A stretch of DNA of 64,000 bases, from assembly GCF_000425805.1 (NCBI RefSeq), contig NZ_AUED01000012.1, forward strand, positions 124,001 to 188,000. The letters are read 5' to 3'. The notes under the pieces are model-generated. The model had not been told where the DNA came from, ran no database searches, and was given only the letters and a program-made list of their open reading frames with translations. The position numbers and the translations under genes were made by a program. Each line of letters begins with the position of its first letter. Within the stretch, counting starts at the first letter, position 1. This document shows, in pieces, positions 46,766 through 56,019 of this stretch. This stretch comes from Pseudomonas vranovensis DSM 16006. Lineage in GTDB: Bacteria; Pseudomonadota; Gammaproteobacteria; Pseudomonadales; Pseudomonadaceae.

Positions 46766-49077
46766 GGCTGCTCCTTGTGCCGGATGGCGGCCCAGGGGGC
46801 GAGAAGGAAGCTGAACACCAGCCCCAGGCTCACCGCCAGGCCAAAATTGCTTACCGCCGGCGTCTGGGACACTGCCAGCAGGCCGAACGACAGCCATGTC
46901 GTGGTGGCGGCCAGCAAGGTTCCCAGCAGACTGACTGCGGCGCCGCCAATCTGTTCGTGCATGAGGATGGCGTAGTCGACGCTGATGGCGGTGACCAGCA
47001 GCAACCCGAACAGGCTGAACAGGGTCAGTGGCTGGCCCAGCCAGCCGAGGCTGGCCAGGCTGCACAAGGCGGCCAGCAGTGGCAGGGCGACGATGCGCAG
47101 GGCTCCGCCCCTGCCGAACGGAACGATCAGCAGCACCACGATCAGCGCACAGGACAATAGCTTGAGTTCGGCGGCGCTGACTTGGGTAGCGGCGAACACC
47201 CGGTTCAACTCGCCGAGGCGGTCCACCGGTTGTACGCCTGCCAAACCATCGGCCTGTCTCTGCAGCGAGGCCGGGTCAGTCAGGCCCTGCAGGCTGACCA
47301 TCGCCGCGACGCCCTGAGTGTCGGCGCCCAGCCACAATGTGCGCCAGGGCTCGCCCAGAGGGCCGCTGAGGGCCTGATCGATGCCCAGGGGTGGCAGTGC
47401 CTGCAGCTGGCTCAGCTCCGCCTGCAATGCGCCTAGGGGCACGCCCAGGGCCAATAGCGGCTGCCAGTGCGCGGGCAGCTTGCCCAGCGCATCGCGCAAC
47501 TGCTGTTGTTCCACGGTGCTGGCGACCAGTTGGTTGAGCATCCTGTAGCCCTTGAGCTTGCCGGCTTCGACCAGCGCGTCGAGACGCTCGCCCAAGGCGC
47601 TCAGGCGGCCAAGCAACTCGGCCTCGTCGGCAGCGCGCACCAGGTAGAACTGGCTGGTCGGCTGGTAGCCGGTAATGCGCGCGACGGCGCGGGCTTCAGC
47701 GAGCAGTTGCGGCGAACTGTCGACCCATTGGCGGATATCGTTGCGGCTGTCCAGCCGCCACATGCCGGCGGCGCAGAACAGGACCAGCAGGCCGAGCAGT
47801 ACCGGGCTGGGCACCTTGGCCAGAAGCCCGGCGCGCAGGTTCATCAGCCACTGCGCAACCTGCAGCGGCCATTGTGCCGGTTGCAGGTTGACGCCCTTGA
47901 GCAGGGCTGGCAGCAGGCACACGGCACTGAGGTAGGCGCCGAGCAGACCGGCGGCGGAAAACACCGCGATCTGGGTCAGCGCCGGGAAAGGGGTGAAGGC
48001 CAGCGCCAGGTAGCCGATGCAACTGGTGACCAGGCTCAGGCTCAGCCCTGGGAGGGTCAGGCGCAGTGCTGGCCAGGCCTGCCAGGGGCGCAGGCTCCAA
48101 CTCTTCGAGAGGTAATGCAGCGGATAGTCCACTGCCACACCGATCAGGCTCGAGCCCAGCACCAGGGTAATCACATGCATCTGGCCGAACAGGGCGACGC
48201 AGGCCACGGCGCCGAACAGCATGCCAACCATTACCGGGACCAGCGCCAGTAGCACGCGCAGGCGCCGGAAGGCCAACAGCAACAGCAGCACGATGCCGAC
48301 TGTAGCGCCACCGCCGACCCAAGTGATTTCCTGGCTGGCCTGGCGCTGGCCGTTGGCGGCGTACAACAGGCCGCTGGCGGCCAGCAACTGGGCGCCTTGC
48401 CGGGTGGCTTGCCGACGACTGTCGTCGAGCAGGCCGGCCACCTGCAGCGGCAGTTTCACATCGAAGGCGTTGCCCTGGGTGTGGGCACGCAGCAACACCC
48501 AGGTCTGGCCGTCGGCCTCGGCCAGCAGGGTACCGCTGGCGGTATCCAGTTGCACCGAAGCCGGCCGCGGTTGGCTGCTCTGGATGCGTGCAGCGAGGCC
48601 CAGCCAGTCGTCCTGGCTGGGCACCAGGCTGATCCCGGCGAACGGGTCATAAAGGCTCTGCACCCGCTGTTCGACAAAGGCCTGGGGATCATCGGTCAGG
48701 ACCTGGCGGTCAGTGGGTGAGAGCATCGCCAGGCGGCCTTGCAGCAATTGCTCGCGCACCGCCTGCAGGTCGGCCTGCACGTTCCATTGGACCTTGTTGA
48801 ACACGCCGCTGGCCTGCCACTGCTCACCCAGTTGCCGAGCCAGGGCGATGGCCTGTTCGCGTTGCGGATGGCCGACCAGTACCAGCATTTCGCTGTTCAA
48901 GGGTTCCTGCATGCGCTGTTCGGCGCGCTGCACCAGTGGGTCCTGGGCGTCGCCGGGCACCAGGGTCATCAGGTCGGCATTGAGCGGCGCCCCGCGATGC
49001 CACTGCCAGCCGGCCAGGGCCAGGACCGCGACCAGCAGCACCAGGAACAGCCGCGGCAACCAGCGCTCACTCGGCAA
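46762..49077 (-). CDS. MMPL/RND-family exporter
   Basis: The 771-residue protein has the RND layout: one N-terminal segment and a large periplasmic loop (about 35-245), five segments, then a second segment-loop-five-segment half. The motif GVAVDYPLHYL and its repeat ISVDYAILMHE carry the family Asp/Tyr in the proton path. It would move the finished product out of the inner membrane. The start is probably TTG 49077, overlapping the LolA-like gene by 11 nt. Confidence 0.9.
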   Translation of the reverse strand: MPSERWLPRLFLVLLVAVLALAGWQWHRGAPLNADLMTLVPGDAQDPLVQRAEQRMQEPLNSEMLVLVGHPQREQAIALARQLGEQWQASGVFNKVQWNVQADLQAVREQLLQGRLAMLSPTDRQVLTDDPQAFVEQRVQSLYDPFAGISLVPSQDDWLGLAARIQSSQPRPASVQLDTASGTLLAEADGQTWVLLRAHTQGNAFDVKLPLQVAGLLDDSRRQATRQGAQLLAASGLLYAANGQRQASQEITWVGGGATVGIVLLLLLAFRRLRVLLALVPVMVGMLFGAVACVALFGQMHVITLVLGSSLIGVAVDYPLHYLSKSWSLRPWQAWPALRLTLPGLSLSLVTSCIGYLALAFTPFPALTQIAVFSAAGLLGAYLSAVCLLPALLKGVNLQPAQWPLQVAQWLMNLRAGLLAKVPSPVLLGLLVLFCAAGMWRLDSRNDIRQWVDSSPQLLAEARAVARITGYQPTSQFYLVRAADEAELLGRLSALGERLDALVEAGKLKGYRMLNQLVASTVEQQQLRDALGKLPAHWQPLLALGVPLGALQAELSQLQALPPLGIDQALSGPLGEPWRTLWLGADTQGVAAMVSLQGLTDPASLQRQADGLAGVQPVDRLGELNRVFAATQVSAAELKLLSCALIVVLLIVPFGRGGALRIVALPLLAALCSLASLGWLGQPLTLFSLFGLLLVTAISVDYAILMHEQIGGAAVSLLGTLLAATTTWLSFGLLAVSQTPAVSNFGLAVSLGLVFSFLLAPWAAIRHKEQP

Positions 49078-49669
49078 AGTCGCGGCGCTCCGTGTCGCTC
49101 AATTGGCTGGCGCTGCTGCTCGAGGGCAAGCGCAGCACGGTGCTGTCGCCCTGGGTTTCGAGCATCTGGATGCGCTCGACAAATTGGCCGCCGTCGATGT
49201 CGATCTGTTTGAACACCTGCTTGAGCAGCATCGAACGCGGTGTCAGGCGCAGTTGCCAGTGTTGCGCATCACCTTGCAGGCTGAGCTCGAAGTCGCGCTG
49301 CAGGCCGCTGCTGTCGCCTTGCAGCACGGCGAAGAACAAACGGTTCTGCTCGGCACCGGCGCTCTTGTTCGGCAGCGTCTGCCAGCCCTGCGGATCACGG
49401 CGTGAGATGCCCTTAGCATCGAGGCGGTAGTCCTGCTTCAGCGGCGTTTGCAGCAGCCAGAGCAACCCATGGTCGCGGGCCAGCACGAACTGGCCCTTGC
49501 TCACCAATGGCTGGGGCAGGGCGCGCAGGTGTTTTTCCTGGATGAACGGGCCCTTGACCACTGGCGGCTCACCGAGCTGCCTGCTCAGCTCATCCAGGCC
49601 AAAGGCCTGGGCCAGGCCATAGGCAAGCATGAGGGTGGCGGCCAGCAAACTGCGCAGCAGTGCCTTCAT
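49067..49669 (-). CDS. LolA-like periplasmic lipid carrier
   Basis: A 200-residue exported protein with a signal peptide (ending YGLAQA) and a LolA-type beta-barrel half-shell; GPFIQEKHLRALPQPLVSKG is replaced here by close family variants typical of COG2834. It is positioned to ferry a lipid-linked product between the MMPL exporter and the DUF3261 lipoprotein. ATG 49669 overlaps the thioesterase stop in ATGA. Confidence 0.82.
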   Translation of the reverse strand: MKALLRSLLAATLMLAYGLAQAFGLDELSRQLGEPPVVKGPFIQEKHLRALPQPLVSKGQFVLARDHGLLWLLQTPLKQDYRLDAKGISRRDPQGWQTLPNKSAGAEQNRLFFAVLQGDSSGLQRDFELSLQGDAQHWQLRLTPRSMLLKQVFKQIDIDGGQFVERIQMLETQGDSTVLRLPSSSSASQLSDTERRDFAE

Positions 49670-50091
49670 GCGAGCACCCTGGCCACGGCGTCGAGCATTG
49701 CCTGGGGCGAAGCCAGCTGCATTTCGCCGCTGGCGATCTCTACCGCCACTTGCACGGAGCTGGCGCGGGTCATGCGCTCGCCGGTGACGGCGTCGCTGAT
49801 CAGGTAGTTGATCTTCAGGCGGTTCTCCCATTCCACCAGGCTGGCGCGTACGGTCAGGCGCTGGCCGAAAATGGCACCGCGCACGTAGCGCAGCTGCAGG
49901 TCGATCACCGGCCACGCGTAGCCTGAATCGCGCATCTGCAGGTAGTTATGGTCGAGCCGGTCGAGCAGCGCGCAGCGCGCCACTTCCAGGTATTTGACGT
50001 AGTGGCCGTGCCAGACCACCTGCATGCTGTCGACATCAAAAAACGGCACCTGCACTTCGCTGTCGACGTGCAGCACTCCCTTACTGCGCAT
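49666..50091 (-). CDS. 4HBT-family acyl thioesterase
   Basis: The 141-residue hotdog thioesterase carries the catalytic-Asp loop PFFDVDSMQVVWHGHYVKY, as in 4-hydroxybenzoyl-CoA and YbgC-type enzymes. It may free stalled acyl chains from the ACPs or release the starter acid. ATG 50091 overlaps the ammonia-lyase 3' end by 11 nt; an ATG 24 nt upstream is less likely. Confidence 0.87.
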   Translation of the reverse strand: MRSKGVLHVDSEVQVPFFDVDSMQVVWHGHYVKYLEVARCALLDRLDHNYLQMRDSGYAWPVIDLQLRYVRGAIFGQRLTVRASLVEWENRLKINYLISDAVTGERMTRASSVQVAVEIASGEMQLASPQAMLDAVARVLA

Positions 50092-51628
50092 GCAGCCTCC
50101 AGTGTTGTTCGGCAATTCGGTTCAGGCACAGGCGCAGGTCGCCGTCCAGGGCACGGTCTTCGATGACCGGGGCGAAGTCGGCCAGCAGTTCGTGGTGCAT
50201 GGCAGCCAGGGCCGGCGGCAGGTCGCGGGCATTAACTTCGCGGCTGCGCAGCCACACGCCTTGATGGGCCGCCAGCAGGGTTGCGGCGGCCACCTGTTCG
50301 GTCAGTTCCAGTACCCGCAACGCGTCGCGGGCGGCGATGGTGCCCATGCTGACTTTGTCCTGGTTGTGGCACTCGGTGGAGCGCGAGAACACGCTGGCTG
50401 GCATCGTCTGCTTGAGGGCTTCGGCGGTCCAGGCGCTGGCGCCGATCTGCACGGCCTTGAAACCATGGTTGAGCATCGCTCGCTCGGCGCTGGCGCCCGA
50501 CAGGTTGCTGGGCAGGCCATGGTTGTAGCGCACATCCACCAGCAAGGCGAACTGGCGGTCGAGCAGGTCGGCGACGTTGGCCACCAGGTTCTTCAGGCTG
50601 TCCATGGCAAAGGCAATGTGCCCGCCATAGAAGTGCCCGCCGTGCAGTACACGTTCGGCGTCGGCGTCGATGATCGGGTTGTCGTTGGCGCTGTTGAGTT
50701 CGGTCTCGATGAAGCCGCGCAACCAGCCCAGGCTGTCGGCCAGCACGCCTAGCACATGAGGTGCGCAGCGTAGCGAATAGCGGTCCTGCAGGCGGTGCAG
50801 GGGCGCGGTGGGGGCGTCGATGGCCAGGTCCCGGCGTAGCCAGGCGGCGACCTGCATCTGCCCGGGGTGCGGCTTGGCGGCGAACAGGCGCTCGTCGAAG
50901 TGTTCCGGGTTGCCTTGGAGGGCGACCACGTTCAATGCAGTGATGCGGGTGGCCAGCTTGAGCAGGTAGTCGGCGCGGGCGTAGGCCAGGCAGGCAAGGC
51001 CGGTCATCACGGCGGTGCCGTTCATCAGCGCCAGGGCTTCCTTGGGGCGCAGCACCAGGGGCGTCCAGCCCAGTTCACGGTGAACGTCGGCGGCGTTGCG
51101 GCGTTCGCCGTTGTACATGACCTCACGTTCGCCCGATAGGGTGGCAGCGACGTAGGACAGCGGCGTCAGGTCGCCACTGGCACCCACCGAGCCTTCTTCC
51201 GGGATCATTGGCAGGATGTCGTGGGCGAGGAATGCCTGCAGGCGCTCCAGCAGTTCCACCCGCACCCCCGATACCCCCTGGCACAGCGACTGCAGCCGCG
51301 CCGCCAGCACTGCACGGGTCGAAGGCGCATCCAGCATCCGGCCCAGGCCGCAGCCATGGAAGGTGTACAAGTGCCGGGGCAGGGCCTCGACATGTTCCAG
51401 GGGTACTGCCACCACGCACGAGTCGCCGTAGCCGGTGGTCACGCCGTAGATCACCCCTTCCTGGTTCAGCAAGGTGTCGAGAAACTGCGCGCCACGGGCG
51501 ATGCGGGCACGGTAGGGGGCGTCGTCCTGCAGGCGGCTCGCGGCCTGGTGATGGGCCAGGGCCAGAACGTCTTCAATCGCAAGCGGCGACTCGCCGAAGG
51601 TGACAGGCTCATGCACGGGCATCGTCAT
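50081..51628 (-). CDS. MIO-type aromatic amino acid ammonia-lyase (HAL/PAL/TAL family)
   Basis: The 515-residue lyase has the MIO-forming Ala150-Ser151-Gly152 in GSVGASGDLTPLSY, catalytic Tyr61 in YGVTTGYG, and the distal NSANDNP and SMGTIAARD regions. The residues that set substrate choice (the HL pair in tyrosine, SH in histidine and FL in phenylalanine lyases) align here with Phe90-His91 in LYTFHGCGLG, so the substrate is not clear. There are no hut genes nearby, which argues against histidine breakdown. It probably supplies a cinnamate- or coumarate-type starter. Confidence 0.88.
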   Translation of the reverse strand: MTMPVHEPVTFGESPLAIEDVLALAHHQAASRLQDDAPYRARIARGAQFLDTLLNQEGVIYGVTTGYGDSCVVAVPLEHVEALPRHLYTFHGCGLGRMLDAPSTRAVLAARLQSLCQGVSGVRVELLERLQAFLAHDILPMIPEEGSVGASGDLTPLSYVAATLSGEREVMYNGERRNAADVHRELGWTPLVLRPKEALALMNGTAVMTGLACLAYARADYLLKLATRITALNVVALQGNPEHFDERLFAAKPHPGQMQVAAWLRRDLAIDAPTAPLHRLQDRYSLRCAPHVLGVLADSLGWLRGFIETELNSANDNPIIDADAERVLHGGHFYGGHIAFAMDSLKNLVANVADLLDRQFALLVDVRYNHGLPSNLSGASAERAMLNHGFKAVQIGASAWTAEALKQTMPASVFSRSTECHNQDKVSMGTIAARDALRVLELTEQVAAATLLAAHQGVWLRSREVNARDLPPALAAMHHELLADFAPVIEDRALDGDLRLCLNRIAEQHWRLHAQ

Positions 51629-52547
51629 CGGTCTTCCAGAAAGGGTAGAAATTGAACCATTGCTGCGGTGCCTGCAGGCAATAATGCCCCAGGCGTTCGG
51701 CGTAGCGCCCGGCCCACTCGACGATCACCTGGTCGCGTTGGCCACGGCGCCATTCGATGGCGGTGGCGAAAGGTTCGAGCATCACCTGATAGCGCCCTTG
51801 CTGCTTGAGGCAGAACAACAGGTTGAGCGGGCACTTGAGCAGCCCGGCCAACAACCAGGGGCCCTGGGGAAACGCCGCCGGATGGCCGAGAAAGTCTACC
51901 TCGACGGTACGCGCGCCGTGCAGCGGCACGCGATCACCGGCAATCGCCAGCCACTCGCCGCGCTCCAGGCGCTCGCTCAGTTGCAGCATGATCGCCGGGT
52001 CCAGCTCGCTGACCTGGATCAGGCGCAAGTGCGTGGCCCCGGCTTCGCCGAGCAGGCGATTGAAGCGTTCGGCATGCTTGGTGTGGACCAGCACATTCAT
52101 GGTCACCTGTTCACCCAGTTCGGCCAGGGCGCGACAGACTTCCAGGTTGCCCAGGTGGGCACCGACCAGCATCTGACCGCGCGCGCCGCGCAATTGCTGG
52201 CGCAGCTGGGCCGGGTCGATGATTTCGATCTGCTCCAGGCGCAGCTTGCCGTTCCACACGTCGAGCTTGTCGAGCAGGGCATCGGCAAATGCCATGAACT
52301 GGCCAAACACCCGCCAGTGGCTGGGTCGCAAGGCAGGGCGGCTGCTCCAATCGGCCAGGCGCTGCTGGTATTGCCAGGCGCTGCGCCGGGCTTGTCGGCC
52401 AAACAAAAAGAAGTACAGCACCACGCCGTAAAGGATCGGGCTGAGCAGGCGCCTGCCAAGTACCCGGGTGCCCAGGGCGGTCAGTTTCATCAGCCAGAAA
52501 CTGCCCCGCTCCTGTTGCTCGGCCCAGTGTTGTTCGCTGCGGCTCAT
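51609..52547 (-). CDS. LpxL/HtrB-type acyltransferase
   Basis: The 312-residue protein belongs to the lysophospholipid/lipid A acyltransferase family, with a hydrophobic N-terminal segment (about 36-50) and the HX4E motif at His131-Glu136 (GAHLGNLEVC). In aryl-polyene clusters such enzymes are thought to add an acyl chain to the lipid or sugar anchor. ATG 52547 overlaps the glycosyltransferase stop (ATGA). Confidence 0.87.
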   Translation of the reverse strand: MSRSEQHWAEQQERGSFWLMKLTALGTRVLGRRLLSPILYGVVLYFFLFGRQARRSAWQYQQRLADWSSRPALRPSHWRVFGQFMAFADALLDKLDVWNGKLRLEQIEIIDPAQLRQQLRGARGQMLVGAHLGNLEVCRALAELGEQVTMNVLVHTKHAERFNRLLGEAGATHLRLIQVSELDPAIMLQLSERLERGEWLAIAGDRVPLHGARTVEVDFLGHPAAFPQGPWLLAGLLKCPLNLLFCLKQQGRYQVMLEPFATAIEWRRGQRDQVIVEWAGRYAERLGHYCLQAPQQWFNFYPFWKTDDDARA

Positions 52548-53278
52548 GCCTGCCACCGCCGCCAGAGAATTACCGGGGCACGCAGCAACATGCCGAAGAA
52601 CAGCTTGGCGTGCATCCGGGAAATCAGCGCGTTGTCGTGAACCAGGCGGAAGTGCGACAGGCCGTCGGCCGGGTAATGGACCCGGGTCGGCAGCCAGTGC
52701 ATGGGCTGGTTGCGCCAGGCCAGGCGCACGAGAATCTCCGTGTCGAAGTCCATGCGCTTGCCCAGCTTCACCGAATTGATCAAGGCCAAGGTGGGCATCA
52801 GCGGGTAGACGCGAAAACCACACATCGAGTCGCGGATCTGCAGGGACAGGGTGTTGATCCATACCCACACATGGGTGAGGTAGCGGGCATACAGGCGACC
52901 CTTGGGCACACTGGCATCGAACTGTGGATAACCGCAGATCAGCGCCTGCGGGTGTACCTCGGACTGTTCGAGAAAACGGCGGACATCGCTCAGGTCGTGC
53001 TGGCCGTCGGCATCTACCTGCAGTGCATGGCTAAAGCCCAGGTGCGCGGCCTCGCGCAGGCCGACCATGACCGCGCCCCCCTTGCCCTGGTTGACCGCAA
53101 GCGACACCAGGTGAACCTGCTGGTGGTCGGCCAGTTGGCGCAGTACCGTGGCACAGGCCGGGCTGCTGGCGTCGTCCACCAGCACGCAGGGCAATCCGCC
53201 AGCCAGCAGCTCGGCGACCACTGCCGGTACGGCGCGCTCATGGTTGTAGACCGGGATCACCGCACAGGGCTTATGCAC
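52544..53278 (-). CDS. Family 2 glycosyltransferase
   Basis: The 244-residue GT-A enzyme starts AVIPVYNHE, has VLVDDASS near residue 37, the DXD in LQVDADGQHD and a DMC/DFDTEILVRL acceptor region, most like DPM/dolichol-phosphate-type enzymes. No C-terminal membrane domain is present. It may glycosylate a lipid anchor. The start is assigned to GTG 53278, overlapping the ligase stop by 8 nt; the frame upstream lies inside the ligase gene and is unlike the family. Confidence 0.87.
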   Translation of the reverse strand: MHKPCAVIPVYNHERAVPAVVAELLAGGLPCVLVDDASSPACATVLRQLADHQQVHLVSLAVNQGKGGAVMVGLREAAHLGFSHALQVDADGQHDLSDVRRFLEQSEVHPQALICGYPQFDASVPKGRLYARYLTHVWVWINTLSLQIRDSMCGFRVYPLMPTLALINSVKLGKRMDFDTEILVRLAWRNQPMHWLPTRVHYPADGLSHFRLVHDNALISRMHAKLFFGMLLRAPVILWRRWQA

Positions 53279-54944
53279 CGATGGCCTCCAGCACGATGCG
53301 GCCGCTGGAGCAGGTTTCACCCGCAGCACTGTAGGTGAAGTAGAGCTTGCCGCGCTCGCTGTCGAAGCGCAGTTGCAGCTCCAGCAGGTCGCCTGGGCGC
53401 ACCACGCGCTGGAACTTGATCACTTCCATGCCGACAAAGCGCCGAGGACAGTCCAGCAGCGCCTGGCCCAGTTCGATGGCCCAGTCGACCTGCACCACGC
53501 CAGGCAGCACCGGCGTCTGCGGGAAGTGCCCGCTGAAGTAGGCAAGGTCGGCCGACACGGCAAGTTGCAGGTGCAGTTCGTGGCCTTGCTGCGTCTGGCT
53601 GACGACCTCGGGGCCGGTCGTGCGCGGTGCGTGCAGCAGCGTTTCGACGTCAGCCTGGGGCAGTTTGCCCTGGCTGTTGAACGGCAATTGACGCAGCAGG
53701 CGCCAGCGTCGCGGCAGGGCGAGGGCTTCGCAGTGCTGGCTCAGGTGCGTGCGCAAACCTTCGGTGATGGCGCGTCGGCCCTGGTTGCGCAGAGCGTGCA
53801 GGCCGGCCGCACTGAGCACCAGCAAGGCGCCCAGCGAGGCGCGGGCTTCCTGGACCACGGCCAGCCGTGTGTCTTCGACCCAAGGGTGTTCCAGCAGGGC
53901 TTTTTCCAGCATCGGCAACGAGATGCGCTTTTCTTCCAGTTTGACGATGCGGTCCAGTCGCCCGAGCAGGCGAAAGCGTCCATCGGCGGCGAACTCGACG
54001 GCATCGGCGCTTTGCTCGACGTGCCCTGCGGGCAGGTAGGGCGACGCGATACGCAGTGCTCCTTCGGCGTTCTGGCCCAGGTGTACACCGGCGAACGGCT
54101 GCCACAGGCTGTCGCCCTGGCGCCAGGCGATGCCGCCGGTCTCGGAACTGCCAAGAATTTCGGTGGGCCATTGCCCCAGGCGTTGCTGCAAGGCGCGTGC
54201 GGCCCCGGCAGGCAACTCGCCCCCGGAGGAGAACACCCGGCGCACCTGGCTCAGGGCAGGCCAGTCGAGGTTGTCACTCATGCGTTTGAGCAGGGCGGGG
54301 CTCGCGACCCAGGCGAAGGCCGGGTGCTGGCGGCTGGCGCGCTGCAGGTCTTCGGGGAAGGGCAGTTGGCGACGCAGGAACGGCCGGCCTGCGCACAGAG
54401 GCCAGAGCACGCGAAACAGCAAGCCGTAGATGTGCTGGGCGGCGACACTGCCGATGATGCAGGCCGTGCCCAGCTCGGCGCCCCAGCAGTGTTCCAGGGC
54501 CAACACTTCGTTGGCCAGTTGGCGCAGGGTCTTGTCGATGCGCTTGGGTTCGCCACTGGAACCGGAGGTACACAGGCTCAGGCGGCAGGTATCGAGGTCG
54601 AGGTCGGCGGCGGCCAGGGGCGCTTGGTACAAGGTTTCAAGTGCGTGGTCCTGTTCGCTGACCCACAGATCGACAGCGTCGTGCCAGCGCAGGCGGGTCT
54701 GGGGCTGCAAGTCGGCGGGCAGGAGCACCTGTACACCGGCGCGCCAGGCCCCCAGCAGAGTAATGGCGAGATCCGCGGCATCCTCCAGGTGTACGGCAAC
54801 GCTGCGAACGCCACGGCGTTCCAGGCCCGCAGCCAGTTGCAGGGCTTTGGCACAAAGCTCGGCATGGTCCAGCGCCGGATCCAGAGTGACCGGACGCGGC
54901 GCAGGTGCCGGGTGCAGGAGTTGCTCAAGGTTAAGCCAGCTCAT
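53271..54944 (-). CDS. AMP-forming acyl ligase fused to a hotdog dehydratase (ApeH-ApeI-like)
   Basis: The 557-residue protein has two parts. Residues 1-440 form an adenylating ligase with P-loop [13 protein letters not shown] (124-136), [24 protein letters not shown] and catalytic Lys427 in SQGKLPQ. Residues 455-557 form a FabZ-like hotdog domain with [16 protein letters not shown] and likely catalytic His473. It should load an aryl acid onto an ACP and supply dehydratase activity. In E. coli-type clusters these are separate proteins. Confidence 0.88.
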   Translation of the reverse strand: MSWLNLEQLLHPAPAPRPVTLDPALDHAELCAKALQLAAGLERRGVRSVAVHLEDAADLAITLLGAWRAGVQVLLPADLQPQTRLRWHDAVDLWVSEQDHALETLYQAPLAAADLDLDTCRLSLCTSGSSGEPKRIDKTLRQLANEVLALEHCWGAELGTACIIGSVAAQHIYGLLFRVLWPLCAGRPFLRRQLPFPEDLQRASRQHPAFAWVASPALLKRMSDNLDWPALSQVRRVFSSGGELPAGAARALQQRLGQWPTEILGSSETGGIAWRQGDSLWQPFAGVHLGQNAEGALRIASPYLPAGHVEQSADAVEFAADGRFRLLGRLDRIVKLEEKRISLPMLEKALLEHPWVEDTRLAVVQEARASLGALLVLSAAGLHALRNQGRRAITEGLRTHLSQHCEALALPRRWRLLRQLPFNSQGKLPQADVETLLHAPRTTGPEVVSQTQQGHELHLQLAVSADLAYFSGHFPQTPVLPGVVQVDWAIELGQALLDCPRRFVGMEVIKFQRVVRPGDLLELQLRFDSERGKLYFTYSAAGETCSSGRIVLEAIGA

Positions 54945-55486
54945 GAGCGTCCTCGCACGCGTTGTCGTATCAGCCGTTCAATGGCGAATAGCAGGCCCAT
55001 CAAACCGTAGGCGATCAGGCCGTTGTACAGGGTCCACCAGCTCAGGGGCGCCCACAGGGTCAGTGCCGTGGCGACCAGGCCGTTGGCCAGGAAGAACACG
55101 CACCAGGCCTGAGTGACCTGGCGCGTATAGCGGATTGCCGCTTGGGGCAGTTGCGGCTCGCGCAGCCGCGCCAGACGCTCGACTACTGGCGGGCCGAACT
55201 TCAGGCTCAGGCCGAACAAGCCGAGCAGGCAGGCATTGATCAGCACCGGGTACCAGCGCAGCAGCGCCGGGTTGTCGAGCAGTGCCAGCACGGCACAAAA
55301 ACCGATGGCCACCGCTGCCATCCAGTGGCTGCCGGCGCGGCGCGGTTCGCTCAGGGCGCGGGCCAGCCACAGCCCTGCCAGCAGCAGGCCGAATTGCCAG
55401 GGGGCAAAATGGGCCATGCCGAAATACACCGCAAAGGGGTACAGCAGACCGGCCACGACCAGGCCGAGGCCGACCAGGCGCTTCAT
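54941..55486 (-). CDS. COG4648-type multi-pass membrane protein
   Basis: The 181-residue protein has five or six hydrophobic segments and matches the COG4648 membrane family, which is almost confined to aryl-polyene-type clusters. Its role is unknown; a membrane anchor for the synthase complex has been considered. It overlaps the ACP and ligase genes by 4 nt on each side. Confidence 0.8.
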   Translation of the reverse strand: MKRLVGLGLVVAGLLYPFAVYFGMAHFAPWQFGLLLAGLWLARALSEPRRAGSHWMAAVAIGFCAVLALLDNPALLRWYPVLINACLLGLFGLSLKFGPPVVERLARLREPQLPQAAIRYTRQVTQAWCVFFLANGLVATALTLWAPLSWWTLYNGLIAYGLMGLLFAIERLIRQRVRGRS

Positions 55487-55737
55487 GCCGCCGGGCTGAC
55501 CAGGCGGTACACCGCCTCGACCACGTCATTGACGGTACGCACGGCCTTGAAGTCTTCAGCGGTGATTTTCTTGCCGGTCTGGCGTTTGATGTGATCGAGC
55601 AGGTCGACCGCATCGATGCTGTCGATTTCCAGGTCCTTGTACAGGTTCGAGTCCAGGCTGATGCGCTCGGGCTCCAGTTCGAACAATTCGACCAGGGCAT
55701 CGCGCAGGGTATTGAAGATGTCTTCGCGGGTTTGCAT
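55483..55737 (-). CDS. Acyl carrier protein (first of two, downstream)
   Basis: An 84-residue ACP with the phosphopantetheine Ser40 in the DSIDAVDL motif and the acidic four-helix-bundle pattern. It has FELEPERISLDSNLYKDLEI ahead of the site, close to primary-metabolism ACPs. The dedicated 4'-phosphopantetheinyl transferase is not in the window, so a housekeeping one must act. Confidence 0.92.
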   Translation of the reverse strand: MQTREDIFNTLRDALVELFELEPERISLDSNLYKDLEIDSIDAVDLLDHIKRQTGKKITAEDFKAVRTVNDVVEAVYRLVSPAA

Positions 55738-55746
55738 GGTGCTGTC

Positions 55747-56019
55747 TCAGGCGGCCTGTTTGGCAGTGACGAAAGCGGCGAGGCTGGTCACGCTGGTGAA
55801 ATGGTTGCGGGTGTCCTTGGCGTCGGCATCGATCTTGATGCCGTACTTTTTCTGGATGGCCAGGCCAAGTTCCAGGGCGTCCACCGAATCCAGGCCAAGG
55901 CCTTCGCCGAACAGGGGCTGATCGTCGTCGATATCCTCGGCGCTGATATCTTCCAGACCCAGTGCCTCGATGATCAGCAGCTTGATGTCACGGTTAAGGT
56001 CTTGCTGTGGAACGCTCAT
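55747..56019 (-). CDS. Acyl carrier protein (second, upstream)
   Basis: A 90-residue ACP with Ser45 in GLDSVDALEL and an acidic N-terminal half. It is clearly different from its neighbour, so the two probably carry different intermediates (starter/short chain versus growing polyene), as shown for ApeE and ApeF in other bacteria. ATG 56019 lies 25 nt inside the acyltransferase gene end; the upstream open frame is not ACP-like. Confidence 0.9.
   Translation of the reverse strand: MSVPQQDLNRDIKLLIIEALGLEDISAEDIDDDQPLFGEGLGLDSVDALELGLAIQKKYGIKIDADAKDTRNHFTSVTSLAAFVTAKQAA

Noticed and set aside
50081..51628. Histidine ammonia-lyase HutH of histidine degradation
   Set aside because: No hutU, hutI, hutG or hutC lies nearby, the gene overlaps polyene genes on both sides, and the specificity pair is not the usual Ser-His.
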